Shown piece after piece: positions 14,415-23,467 of a stretch of DNA of 64,000 nucleotides. Both the position numbers and the translations under genes were made by a program. Every line of letters starts with the position of its first letter. Position 1 is the stretch's first letter. The stretch is from Clostridia bacterium (GTDB taxonomy: Bacteria > Bacillota > Peptococcia > DRI-13 > SM3-B62), in contig JAHDSQ010000017.1 of the NCBI GenBank assembly GCA_018432615.1, positions 62,001 to 126,000 on the forward strand. Reading direction: 5' to 3'. The notes beneath the pieces were generated by a model that was not told the origin of the DNA, searched no databases, and saw only the letters and a program-made list of their open reading frames with translations.

Positions 14415-16621
14415 GTGTTCCGGCGAGAGCCATGAACGAAACGACAACCGAAACATTGAGAGGCGTTCTCATTCGACCCAGGTTCTATAATGCTGACAAT
14501 GGCTTTGCAATCCTTTCGGTGGATCATAATGATGTAACAATAACCTGTAAGGGGTACCTGCCCAGCGTGCGGCCGGATGAAGAATATGAGTTCACCGGTG
14601 AATGGGTAAACGACCCGAAGTGGGGAAGGCAATTCCAATTCACTAAGGCTGAGGTGCTTTTACCGAGCACAACAAATGGGGCAGTGCGGTACCTATCATC
14701 TATAGCCAAAGGGGTAGGCCCTGCAACCGCCAAGAAGATTATCGATGCTCTTGGCGGCGAAACTGCCTTGCAAAGTATCATAAGCAATCCAACTAAGCTA
14801 TACTCCCTCCAATTCCTCAAACAGTCCCAGGCTGATGATATTGTGGAATCTCTCATGCAAAACACCGTCCTGGCAGAGTTGTCATCTTTAATCTGCCGGG
14901 ACGGTATCGGCCCGGGGACGGCCGCAAGGATTTATGCTAAGTACGGTCCGGAAGCTGTCAAGAAGGTCAAGGAAAATCCTTATATCATTACTGATGATGT
15001 TTTCGGGATAGGCTTCAAAAAAGCCGATGCGATTGCTCGGCAATTGGGTGTTGAACCAGACAGCCCATACCGCATAGAGGCGGCATATACATACATGCTA
15101 CAAGAAGCAACTAACGAGGGACATGTCTTTCTGCGGCCCAATGACACTATCCGGAAGTTAAAAACCTTACTTGGGCCTGATTTTGGCAGTGATGAAAAAA
15201 TTAGATTAATAGCTGAAGCTTGTCGGACACTACAATCCCGCGGCAAGGTGAAAAGGGAAAATTACTTAGACGAATTAACCGACAAAGAGCGCAGTGCTAT
15301 ATATGATACAGAATTGTACGAAGCTGAAACAGAATTAGCCCGGAGAATAAAATATCTTTTGGCTGAAGATGAGCAGCCCTGGACAGGGATAGAGGACCGC
15401 ATCACCGCCCAGGAAACTGATATGAAAATAGAGTATGCTGCGCAACAGAAAACGGCCATAGCCGTAGCTTTAAGAAATGCATTGTCGGTGATTACCGGCG
15501 GCCCCGGTACCGGTAAATCGACAGTAACAAAAGCTATATGTAATATCTACACAGAAACATATCCTCACCGGCCGATCTATTTAGCCAGCCCGACCGGCAA
15601 GGCCTCGAAACGGCTCGAAGAAGCCACCGGCAGAGAGGCTAAAACAATCCACCGGTTGCTCAGATACATTCCGGAGTGCGGATTCGAGTACAACGAGGAC
15701 AACCCTCTCCCAGGGCCCGGGCTTTTGATTGTGGATGAGGTGTCAATGATGGATGTGCAGTTAGCTTGCAGCCTTTTTCGCGCCATCGATGTCGGTATGA
15801 CGATCGTATTGGTTGGAGATGAGGACCAGTTGCCGAGTGTTGGTCCGGGGAAGGTTTTAGCCGATATCATCGCCTCCGGAGTAGTGCCGGTCGTGCGGTT
15901 GCAATTCAACTATCGGCAAGCCGGTGGAAGCAAGATCGCCGAATATGCTCATTGGATAGTGACCGGACGGGTCCCTCCGTTAGTGCAAAAAGACGGTGAT
16001 TATGAATGCTGTGTATGTGATGATCCGGAAGAGATCCGGAATAAGATTGCTGATATAGTCAACGATGCTTTGGCACAGGGTATGAGTATAATGGATTTCC
16101 AAGTGCTTGCCCCGATGAGACGTAACAGTATTGGTGTGCAAGCTCTGAATGAGATGGTGCGGGAAATTGCCAATCCCCCGGAGGAAGGTAAGCCGGAATA
16201 CAAATACAACAAATTCACTACTTACCGGCTTGGGGATAAAGTCATGGTAATCAAAAACGACTATCAGCTGGGCGTGTTCAATGGCGACATGGGCGTTGTT
16301 CGAGAAGTGCTTGATAATGGCATTGTTCTCGATATAGACGGGTGGGAGTATACATTCAACCACCGCGACATGGACAAGCTGATACATGCCTATGCGATCA
16401 CGATCCACAAGAGCCAGGGTAGCGAATGGCCGTTAGCGATAGTGATTTGCCACACGCAAAGCTACATTATGCTGCAGCGTAACTTGATTTACACCGGAAT
16501 AACGAGGGCCAAAAACCGGCTGGTGCTGTTGACCAACAATCGCGGTATAAAGCGAGCCGTGGAGAACGACAAACAAGCCGAAAGGCTGAGTTTGCTGAAA
16601 ATGAGATTAAGGAGGAATTAA
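14411..16621 (+). CDS. RecD-like superfamily 1 DNA helicase
   Basis: 736 residues, like RecD2. An N-terminal OB-type domain (about 15-85) and helix-hairpin-helix repeats (ISSIAKGVGPATAKK, DGIGPGTAARIY, VFGIGFKKADAIA) precede the motor. Motor motifs are Walker A GGPGTGKST near residue 362, DEVSMMD near 442, GDEDQLPSVGPG and the late HKSQGSEW plus YTGITRAKNRL. A 5'-3' unwinding role in phage recombination or replication is expected. ATGA overlap with the nuclease gene shows coupling. Confidence 0.9.
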   Translation: MSVPARAMNETTTETLRGVLIRPRFYNADNGFAILSVDHNDVTITCKGYLPSVRPDEEYEFTGEWVNDPKWGRQFQFTKAEVLLPSTTNGAVRYLSSIAKGVGPATAKKIIDALGGETALQSIISNPTKLYSLQFLKQSQADDIVESLMQNTVLAELSSLICRDGIGPGTAARIYAKYGPEAVKKVKENPYIITDDVFGIGFKKADAIARQLGVEPDSPYRIEAAYTYMLQEATNEGHVFLRPNDTIRKLKTLLGPDFGSDEKIRLIAEACRTLQSRGKVKRENYLDELTDKERSAIYDTELYEAETELARRIKYLLAEDEQPWTGIEDRITAQETDMKIEYAAQQKTAIAVALRNALSVITGGPGTGKSTVTKAICNIYTETYPHRPIYLASPTGKASKRLEEATGREAKTIHRLLRYIPECGFEYNEDNPLPGPGLLIVDEVSMMDVQLACSLFRAIDVGMTIVLVGDEDQLPSVGPGKVLADIIASGVVPVVRLQFNYRQAGGSKIAEYAHWIVTGRVPPLVQKDGDYECCVCDDPEEIRNKIADIVNDALAQGMSIMDFQVLAPMRRNSIGVQALNEMVREIANPPEEGKPEYKYNKFTTYRLGDKVMVIKNDYQLGVFNGDMGVVREVLDNGIVLDIDGWEYTFNHRDMDKLIHAYAITIHKSQGSEWPLAIVICHTQSYIMLQRNLIYTGITRAKNRLVLLTNNRGIKRAVENDKQAERLSLLKMRLRRN

Positions 16622-16624
16622 CTA

Positions 16625-17164
16625 ATGGATACAAATTTTGAGGAGTCCAAACGTTTGTTTATACAAGCGGAAAGGATAGTAGCTGAATATAATGATAATT
16701 TTAGCCACTTAATAGATCTGTTTGAAAAGAATTTAATAGGATTTTATTTCCGCAAAGATAATCCGAAATGGGCCGGAAAATGCAAAAAAACCACAGAATT
16801 TGAACGAGAAATCACAGGGAAACTTATTTTTATCTTTGTTAATCAGAAATGGTGGAATGTAACGAATACAAAACAACATAAAGCTTTACTTGACCATGAG
16901 ATGTCTCATATTGGCCGTAAAAATGATGAACCAGAGTACTGCAAGGAAATAGGAATTTTTAAACGCTGGAATCCAGCTGATAATCCATCATCCTGGTGTA
17001 TCATCGAACACGACATAGAAGAGTTTGCCGGTGTTGTGGAACGTCATGGGCTTTGGGAATTAGGAATAGAACGGATTGCTGATGCTTGCGCAATTCATGA
17101 AAGGCAAATGACCATCAATGAACTTATTGATACTAAAGGAGCCAAAGTAGTTGCTATTTCCTAA
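16625..17164 (+). CDS. Putative phage metallopeptidase (HExxH)
   Basis: A 179-residue protein with the zincin motif HEMSH (in LLDHEMSHIG) and a downstream EHDIEEFAGVVERHG segment that could give the third ligand. It matches the putative phage metallopeptidase family found among Firmicutes phage replication genes. Target unknown; it may process a phage or host protein early in infection. AAGGAGG overlaps the end of the helicase gene. Confidence 0.72.
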   Translation: MDTNFEESKRLFIQAERIVAEYNDNFSHLIDLFEKNLIGFYFRKDNPKWAGKCKKTTEFEREITGKLIFIFVNQKWWNVTNTKQHKALLDHEMSHIGRKNDEPEYCKEIGIFKRWNPADNPSSWCIIEHDIEEFAGVVERHGLWELGIERIADACAIHERQMTINELIDTKGAKVVAIS

Positions 17165-17194
17165 TCATGAAGCCCGGCAAAAGGTGGTGACAGC

Positions 17195-20086
17195 TTGAAT
17201 ACTCAAGACTTAGAACAAATCCTATCTCAGCTTGATAATATAAAATTCTTTGAGGCTAATGGTTTACGGCCCAAAAAGAAAACCGGCAAATCATGGCCAT
17301 GCGAATGCCCTTTTTGCGGTGACAAGAAACACTTGAATTTTGACCCTAAAACAGGGCTTTGGCAGTGTTTTAAATGCAATGAATCAGGGAATGCCGTAAG
17401 TTTCTACGCGAAAAGGCACAACTGTACTAATGGAGATGCTGTCAAGGCCATAAAAGAGTTTATGGGCATTGTGGATGAGCCGCAGCCGTCAAGAAAAAAT
17501 AACAAAGCTAAAAGCAAGACTAACTCCAAACAAAAAAAAGAGGATCCAAAGAACGTTGGTCCAGCCAAGCCTCAAATATATGACAGGCTCATCCAGCTAG
17601 CCCAGTTAACACCGGAGCACCGCGAAGAGTTGCAGAAGAAACGCGGATTCAATGACAAGATCATTGACAGCCTCCGGTTCCGCTCCGGCGGAGACTACAT
17701 GATCGGCGTTGTGCAGCAGATACAAGATGAATATGAGGAATCTGATTTAGTTTCAGCGGGGATCCTGGTGGACGTGAATGGTTCTACTATTATTAACGAT
17801 CAACTGAAAGATGGACGGATCCTTATCCCTTATCTTGACGCTGCCGGAAATTGTTATCACTTACGGCCGCACAAATTAGGCTTCAAGGATATTCCTCCGG
17901 AAGCATATTGCCGCTTGTTGCTGCGTAATAAACCTGAGCATGTTGTTATTACAGAGGGTGAGTTTAAAGCGGCCGCACTTTTGCAATGGGGCATCCCTGC
18001 TTTGGCTATTCCGGGTGTTTCCACTTTTGGCAAGCTCTATTTCGAGCGGTTTTTGCAATTCCTCAAGGAACATAACATCAAAAAAACGACGATCATTTTT
18101 GATTCCGAAGAGAAGGGCAATCCCGAATACCCTAACTATAAAGAAAAGGCCGAAGATCGTTACGATACGGAATATTGGTCGTATTTTATGGGATATCAAC
18201 TCAGCAGACATGGAGTAAGCACAAAGATCGGATGGCTGCCGGCCGAATGGCGCGAAAACGGGAAGATTGATTTTGACGGTGCTCTGGCTCAAGGCCGAAG
18301 CAAAGAGGATATTATCCAGGTGATCAGCAAGGCCAAAACACCTAAAGAGTACAAAAACTCGCTGGATGAGGAAGCTCATAAAATAGTTGAACGCAAGCTG
18401 GCCCGCTATTTTGCCAAGGAGAAGATCAAGCGTGATTTTAACAGATATATTGCCCTCCGGTTCACGAAGGACAAGTCTTGGGAGGAAACGATTAGTAATT
18501 TTGTTATAAATATCAAGTCAAGTTTCTACACACCCTCCGGCGTGGTCAGGAACGTGGAACTTGTCAATCAGTACGGTGAAGCTTCAGAGACTTTTGTTTT
18601 GGAACCAGGATCCATGGCCGGCGTGAATGAGTTTAAAAAATTTTTACTCTCTAAAGGCAATTATCTCTTTTACGGCAAGGGCGATGATCTGACTAACATT
18701 TGGGAGTATGAGTTTCTGCGCGACACCGGAGAGCTGATCTGGATGCCGGAAAAAATCGGGAAGATCTCCGGAGATATATGGTTGTTTGGAAATATGGGGA
18801 TCAAGGACGGTAAGTGTTACCCGCCGGATAATGACGGAATAATTTGGATTGACAAACGCGGGTACAAGCCTCAGTCGCTGCGTGTTGGGCCCGGAGGTGA
18901 GCCGTTAGAGGATTCAATCCCGGCCCTGAGTATCCGGCATATAGACATCAAGGAAATTGCCTATAAGCTGAAACAAAGCATTGGCGGTTATGAGGCATAT
19001 ATGGGCATTGGTTGGGTTGTGGCTGCGATTTTTGCCGATGAGATTTTCCGGGTTTATAAATGTTCGCCTATCCTTTTCCCACATGGCAAACGGGAAAGCG
19101 GCAAATCAACCTTTATGCGTTGGTTGATGAATTTCTTCGGGATTGAAACGGAGGGAATCTCGGTCGGCCGGACAACAACACAAAACTTTGTGGCCCGGAT
19201 CCTTTCCTATCGATCATGTATCGGGGTTTGGTTTGATGAATACCGAAACGAACTCGGTGTCGTGGAAAAAGACGGGTTATTCCGCAGTGCATACAATCGG
19301 CAGGTATCAGGGAAAGGAACAGCTACGGCGTTTCAGGCAAAAGGATTTAGCGTCAACGCAGTGATGGCTATTAGTGGGGAAGAGCTGCCTAAGGATAACG
19401 GTCTATTTACACGCTGTATCCCGTTGCAGATATCTTCCTACAAGAGAGACCGTACTTGGTACGACTGGTTGAACAAAAACTCAGTGCAGTTCTCGTCCTT
19501 TGCATATCATTTGTTGCTACATTATGAGGAATACAAAAAGAAGGTCCTGCAAAGTATTGCTGAGCTGAAACGTGCACTGATTAAGCTAGACGTTACTGAT
19601 CGTACTGCTGAGAACTGGGCTATTTGTGCGGCTGCCTTTGAAGCTACGGTTATGGAAGACGATGGATTTATCCGATGGGTTGAAAAGAGCTGCCAGGAAA
19701 TCAAACGCACCGGCGAAGAGGAACATATGCTTAACCAATTCTGGGAAGATGTAAACTATTTGGTGAGTAACAATGATGTCGGTTTTAAGCATATCAGGGT
19801 AAGTGGGGACAAGCTGTATGTTTGGTTAGCGGGGTTATATGAAACATGGGCCTTGCACTATAAGAAAAAAACAGGTAGAGAACCATTTGATAGACAGTCA
19901 ATCATTAAATACTTACAAGACGAGCCTTACTATATTACAGCAGAACCACGAAAAATGGGATCTGTTTCAAGAAAAGTCCATATTCTCGGTATTGAATCTG
20001 CCACGGATATTATCAAGGAAATTTCTTGTGCACTGGATATCCAAACAGAAATTACCGAAAACTCATCAAAACTACCTGGCTATTAA
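17195..20086 (+). CDS. Primase-helicase replication protein
   Basis: 963 residues. The N-terminal zinc finger (CECPFCGDKK, then WQCFKCNESGN, about residues 35-66) is CHC2-like as in DnaG. A Toprim-like region follows (VVITEGEFKAAALLQWG, then TTIIFDSEE, about 245-310). The C-terminal half is an AAA motor with Walker A GKRESGKST near residue 630 and Walker B-like IGVWFDEYRNE. It probably primes and unwinds at the phage origin; the iteron region directly downstream supports this. TTG start behind AAAGGTGG. Confidence 0.87.
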   Translation: MNTQDLEQILSQLDNIKFFEANGLRPKKKTGKSWPCECPFCGDKKHLNFDPKTGLWQCFKCNESGNAVSFYAKRHNCTNGDAVKAIKEFMGIVDEPQPSRKNNKAKSKTNSKQKKEDPKNVGPAKPQIYDRLIQLAQLTPEHREELQKKRGFNDKIIDSLRFRSGGDYMIGVVQQIQDEYEESDLVSAGILVDVNGSTIINDQLKDGRILIPYLDAAGNCYHLRPHKLGFKDIPPEAYCRLLLRNKPEHVVITEGEFKAAALLQWGIPALAIPGVSTFGKLYFERFLQFLKEHNIKKTTIIFDSEEKGNPEYPNYKEKAEDRYDTEYWSYFMGYQLSRHGVSTKIGWLPAEWRENGKIDFDGALAQGRSKEDIIQVISKAKTPKEYKNSLDEEAHKIVERKLARYFAKEKIKRDFNRYIALRFTKDKSWEETISNFVINIKSSFYTPSGVVRNVELVNQYGEASETFVLEPGSMAGVNEFKKFLLSKGNYLFYGKGDDLTNIWEYEFLRDTGELIWMPEKIGKISGDIWLFGNMGIKDGKCYPPDNDGIIWIDKRGYKPQSLRVGPGGEPLEDSIPALSIRHIDIKEIAYKLKQSIGGYEAYMGIGWVVAAIFADEIFRVYKCSPILFPHGKRESGKSTFMRWLMNFFGIETEGISVGRTTTQNFVARILSYRSCIGVWFDEYRNELGVVEKDGLFRSAYNRQVSGKGTATAFQAKGFSVNAVMAISGEELPKDNGLFTRCIPLQISSYKRDRTWYDWLNKNSVQFSSFAYHLLLHYEEYKKKVLQSIAELKRALIKLDVTDRTAENWAICAAAFEATVMEDDGFIRWVEKSCQEIKRTGEEEHMLNQFWEDVNYLVSNNDVGFKHIRVSGDKLYVWLAGLYETWALHYKKKTGREPFDRQSIIKYLQDEPYYITAEPRKMGSVSRKVHILGIESATDIIKEISCALDIQTEITENSSKLPGY

Positions 20087-20390
20087 CCAAAAGTAGTCGG
20101 AAAGTAGTTGCCCAGGTAGTCGGTTTAAAACATTAAGCGACAAGGGATTTGAAGGTTGCGACTACCTGACTACCTCACTTTCCCGGAAAAAATATTTTTC
20201 AAAAATACTTTTCATTATTTCAATAAGTTTTTCTTTATCTTTTAGCAGTCAACTAAAAAAATATATGCGTTTTCTAAAAACCCAGGTAGTCGAGGTAGTC
20301 GGATTCTCGTAAGCCTTGCAATAAAAGAATTATAGCGACTACCTGAGGAACTACCTAGCGACTACCTCAAAAGTAGTTCAGGTAGTCGCC
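20070..20390. repeat. Iteron cluster around an AT-rich core (candidate phage origin)
   Basis: The 325-bp gap between the primase-helicase and the next gene holds no ORF but about a dozen copies of the 9-mer AGGTAGTCG or its complement CGACTACCT. Full or near-full copies start at 20092, 20114, 20159, 20168, 20284, 20293, 20336, 20359 and 20380; weaker ones at 20071, 20103, 20349 and 20372. They form two clusters either side of a very A+T-rich stretch (20187-20280). Repeats in both orientations beside an unwinding-prone core after the replication gene are the layout of an iteron origin. Confidence 0.65.
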
Positions 20391-20411
20391 AATAAAAAAG
20401 GGATGGTGAAA

Positions 20412-20846
20412 ATGGGAAGATACGATCAGCTATTAAGCAATAACACTCAGAAGGATCCCTTGCCAAAAAACAATACAGACCCTCGTCCCGATATAGTCCA
20501 AGATCATCGTTTATGGCTCAAAATACTGGTTAACGCAAAAGAGTTGTTCAATGAATCCAACCTTTTTGAAGTTTTACACGGGATTCGCTGCGGCGGTGGA
20601 ATGCTGGAAGAAACGAAAAGAGCATTCAAACTGCATCCAGGAAATGAAGAGTGGGCGGATCCGCATGAGTGGACCAGGGTGAAACAAAAATGGCTCGACC
20701 CTGTGAAGGATGATTTATTAAATCTTTTCCGATTATCGAAAATTGGACAAGTAACGGATCAGGAATTACCACCGGGTGTTTTCGAAGAAGAAGCCATAGA
20801 AACAAAAGAACGTAAGCAAGAGTGCTTATTTAAGGGAGGAGCTTAG
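20412..20846 (+). CDS. Phage protein of unknown function
   Basis: A 144-residue protein. A polar, Asn/Pro-rich start (TQKDPLPKNNTDPRPD) leads into a helical, Trp-containing domain (HRLWLKILVNAKELF, GIRCGGGMLEETKRAFKL, WTRVKQKWLDPVKDDLLNLF). It is not a family I can name. The ATG at 20412 is preferred over 20403 because the purine-rich AAGGGATGG is better spaced. It is the first gene after the iterons. Confidence 0.6.
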   Translation: MGRYDQLLSNNTQKDPLPKNNTDPRPDIVQDHRLWLKILVNAKELFNESNLFEVLHGIRCGGGMLEETKRAFKLHPGNEEWADPHEWTRVKQKWLDPVKDDLLNLFRLSKIGQVTDQELPPGVFEEEAIETKERKQECLFKGGA

Positions 20847-20847
20847 G

Positions 20848-21222
20848 ATGAGTATAAACAGTAGAGATAAGGGTGCCCGGGGAGAACGTGAATTTGCTGC
20901 ACTATGCCGGGCAGAAGGGTATGACGGCTGCCGGAGAGGTCAGCAGTATAACGGTATTGAAGGCGAAGATGTGGTTGGGTTGCCATACATGCATGTTGAA
21001 GTAAAAAGGGTTGAGAAACTCAATATTGATAAAGCTATGGCCCAATCTATGCAGGATTGTAGCGGGAAAATCCCGATTGTGGCACACCGAAAAGATAGGT
21101 GTTCTTGGCTCATTACGATGAAGGCTGAAGATTGGTTTATGTTGTTCCGTGAATTTTGCTCAGGCGAAGTGTTGAAGGAGGTTGCCGCCAATGAAAAAAC
21201 AAATAATCATCCCCAAGGGTAG
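20848..21222 (+). CDS. PD-(D/E)XK nuclease, Holliday junction resolvase-like
   Basis: A 124-residue protein with the archaeal-type resolvase layout: start RDKGARGEREFAALCR, then D in GEDVVGLP and ExK in HVEVKR, which form the metal site. Phage enzymes of this kind cut branched DNA before packaging. AAGGGAGGA precedes the ATG, which lies 1 bp after the previous stop. Confidence 0.78.
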   Translation: MSINSRDKGARGEREFAALCRAEGYDGCRRGQQYNGIEGEDVVGLPYMHVEVKRVEKLNIDKAMAQSMQDCSGKIPIVAHRKDRCSWLITMKAEDWFMLFREFCSGEVLKEVAANEKTNNHPQG

Positions 21223-21379
21223 CTCCCTTGAAGAGCTGGAAACCCAATTTAAAAATCCGCTTGTAGTGGTCAACATTAAGACCGGCGAAGTTGCGGTTAA
21301 CCGAATACGGGAAGTATGGCAGCGGGAAGGGTGCACGGAGATTAGGCAAGGTGAAGAAAAATTAAGACGGAGTATGTAA
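21191..21379 (+). CDS. Small phage protein of unknown function
   Basis: A 62-residue protein starting MKKQIIIPKGSSLEELE, with a short strand-rich centre (PLVVVNIKTGEVAVN). AAGGAGG lies 9 nt before the ATG, which overlaps the end of the resolvase-like gene. No family assigned. Confidence 0.6.
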   Translation: MKKQIIIPKGSSLEELETQFKNPLVVVNIKTGEVAVNRIREVWQREGCTEIRQGEEKLRRSM

Positions 21380-21406
21380 AAAATGCGTAACTAGGAGGTT
21401 TAAAAA

Positions 21407-22120
21407 TTGAAACCCATTTATGAGCCGAAAGGCAGGGCGAAAGAGTACGGCGATTATGCGCTGAACATATACACTGGATGCCCGCACCGTTGTTATTACT
21501 GCTTTGCGCCGAGCGTCTTGCATAAAGACCGCGAAGCCTTCCATAGCAACGTGGAGCCAAGAAAAGGCATAGTAGAGGCAGTTAAACGGCAGTTGATATC
21601 TGAGAACATCAAAGAAAAATTGATTCATCTGTGCTTTACTTGCGACCCGTATCCAATAGGACACGACAGCGGTGTGACAAGGGAGATTATCAAGCTGATT
21701 AAAAACAGCGGGAACCACGTGCAAATACTTACCAAAAACGGCATAGGAGCACAAAGAGATTTTGATTTGCTGGATAACAAGGATTGGTTCGGCGTTACTT
21801 ATGCGGGCTATAAAACAACCCCTGTCGTACCGCCTGAAGAAGAACAGAACGCAGGATGGCCAATTGATCGATTCCGGGCACTGGTGTTGGCAAAAAACAA
21901 GGGCGTAAACACATGGGTATCTTGCGAACCCGTCTTTGACGCAGAGGCCATTTATCGTCTGATTGAAAATGGCGCATATATTGACCTGTTTAAAATAGGG
22001 AAACTGAATTACCATCCATCGGTGATAAACTGGGGTGCGTTCGGGCGGGAGTGTGAAAGACTGTGTAAAAAACATAACCGCCAGTATTACATCAAAGAGG
22101 ATTTAAGGGCGATGATATGA
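21407..22120 (+). CDS. Radical SAM protein, spore photoproduct lyase-related
   Basis: A 237-residue protein with the radical SAM cluster motif C-x3-C-x2-C in YTGCPHRCYYCFAP. The start PIYEPKGRAKEYGDYALNIYTGC and later FTCDPYP, QILTKNG and WVSCEPVF are the pattern of the SplB-related subgroup often carried by phages. It probably does radical chemistry on DNA or a cofactor, but the substrate is unknown. It is shorter than true spore photoproduct lyase (about 340 residues). TTG start with AGGAGG upstream. Confidence 0.8.
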   Translation: MKPIYEPKGRAKEYGDYALNIYTGCPHRCYYCFAPSVLHKDREAFHSNVEPRKGIVEAVKRQLISENIKEKLIHLCFTCDPYPIGHDSGVTREIIKLIKNSGNHVQILTKNGIGAQRDFDLLDNKDWFGVTYAGYKTTPVVPPEEEQNAGWPIDRFRALVLAKNKGVNTWVSCEPVFDAEAIYRLIENGAYIDLFKIGKLNYHPSVINWGAFGRECERLCKKHNRQYYIKEDLRAMI

Positions 22121-22163
22121 CACAACACAAAATTATGTGAAGGAGTGAAAGGATGATGAATAA

Positions 22164-22427
22164 ATGAAAATTGAGATTGAAATTGATGAGAAATATATAG
22201 CCGAATTAGTATCACAAGAAATTGCAATGCGCATTGTGGCAGAGCGTGGATATGAGGGTAGAGAAGCTAAAATAGGAATCAGAAACGGTGTAGATAAAGC
22301 AATAAAGAGTTATATCTACTCGAAAAAAGATGAAGTAATCGAAAGGGTTGTCGGGAGAGCCTCAGCCGAGATGGTGAAAAAAGGATTGCCAAAGCTTTTA
22401 GACAGACTGGGGGAGATGAAGGAATGA
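22164..22427 (+). CDS. Small phage protein of unknown function
   Basis: An 87-residue charged protein (MKIEIEIDEKYIAELVSQEI, then helical with many Lys/Glu). It overlaps the next start (ATGA). Similar short acidic helical proteins are common in phage accessory blocks; no function assigned. Confidence 0.6.
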   Translation: MKIEIEIDEKYIAELVSQEIAMRIVAERGYEGREAKIGIRNGVDKAIKSYIYSKKDEVIERVVGRASAEMVKKGLPKLLDRLGEMKE

Positions 22428-22762
22428 ATAAATATCAGCAAGCAATTGCCTATTTTGAAGATGCCGTAAGGGAATCGGATGAGATTATAGATGATTGTAG
22501 TCCAACCTTACAAGCAGAATTGATAGAGCAAAAAAATCATTTTGTTGTGGCTCTTGATGTCATGCGGGCAAGTCTCTGGATATCAGCATCTGAAAGGTTG
22601 CCCGAATATGGCGATACCGTACTTGCTTTTATAAAACACAATTACAACAACGATGGATGGAGAGCCTACAGAGTATATGAATACACGGATCATTGGGTAA
22701 CGATGGGCAACTTATGTGAAGTTATTGCGTGGATGCCATTACCGGAAGCCCCAAAGGAGTGA
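22424..22762 (+). CDS. DUF551 domain protein
   Basis: A 112-residue protein. The C-terminal half has the DUF551 signature: WISASERLPEYGDTVLAF, a central HWVT, and the ending VIAWMPLPEAP. This small domain occurs widely in phages as an add-on; its role is unknown. The N-terminal 45 residues are helical. Ribosome site GGGAGATGAAGG. Confidence 0.8.
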   Translation: MNKYQQAIAYFEDAVRESDEIIDDCSPTLQAELIEQKNHFVVALDVMRASLWISASERLPEYGDTVLAFIKHNYNNDGWRAYRVYEYTDHWVTMGNLCEVIAWMPLPEAPKE

Positions 22763-22767
22763 AAATA

Positions 22768-22965
22768 ATGTGGAAAAAACTCAATGTGAAAGAAGTGGAA
22801 GTCTTTCTGCCTCATGACAACTATTGCAATAGCTGTCAGTTTAAGCAGTATATAAATCATCAAATAAAACACAAGTGTAACCTGTTTGGCGGACGAATTG
22901 AGCGAGACGGGGCCAATTTTATTCGATTAGAAATTTGTAAAAATGCGGAGGTACATGAAAGATGA
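22768..22965 (+). CDS. Small cysteine-containing phage protein
   Basis: A 65-residue protein with four Cys (YCNSCQF, HKCNLFGG, EICKN) that could bind a metal. The ATG at 22768 is preferred for the AAAGGAG upstream; the longer open frame starts inside the DUF551 gene. Overlaps the next gene by 4 bp. Confidence 0.6.
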   Translation: MWKKLNVKEVEVFLPHDNYCNSCQFKQYINHQIKHKCNLFGGRIERDGANFIRLEICKNAEVHER

Positions 22966-23396
22966 ATAGCATTAATTTTCGGGCCTGGTACCCAGAAAAA
23001 CAAAAAATGTATGAAGTGGCGAAAGTAGATATGTGGGGAGATCCAGACCAAGCTACTTGCGACTTAGCTGCCGTAGACGAAGAATTGTTTGATATCTATT
23101 TAAACGAAGTTGAAACGATGCAATATATCGGGGTTAAAGACAAACACGGTCGAGAAATATGTGAAGGGGATATTATCCAGACATATTTCAGCTTTGCACC
23201 AGGCGATGCTGGATATGGGGTATCACAGAAACCATTTGTTGTGAAATGGGAACAAGGCAGGTCAAGCTTTAGAGCATACAAACCCAATACAGATGGTCTA
23301 CATTTGCTTGATATTATAGATTTTTTTGAGATACAGAACGGGCTGTATGAGGTAATCGGGAACATCTATGAGAATCCTGAATTACTTAATCAGTAG
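22962..23396 (+). CDS. YopX family phage protein
   Basis: A 144-residue protein matching the YopX family: start INFRAWYPEKQKMYEV, central QYIGVKDKHGREICEGDII, late FVVKWEQGRSSF and final YEVIGNIYENPELL. YopX is widespread in Firmicutes prophages (named after SPbeta YopX); function unknown, not needed for virion formation. Confidence 0.88.
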   Translation: MNSINFRAWYPEKQKMYEVAKVDMWGDPDQATCDLAAVDEELFDIYLNEVETMQYIGVKDKHGREICEGDIIQTYFSFAPGDAGYGVSQKPFVVKWEQGRSSFRAYKPNTDGLHLLDIIDFFEIQNGLYEVIGNIYENPELLNQ

Positions 23397-23467
23397 TTCA
23401 TATTCCAAAATAAACGCGAAAAAATGAACATTATGTAAAAAATGCGAAGCACGAGAGAAGGTGAGAA

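Noticed and set aside
20070-20390. CRISPR array
   Set aside because: The repeated unit is about 9 bp, occurs in both orientations and at irregular spacing, and no cas genes are near.
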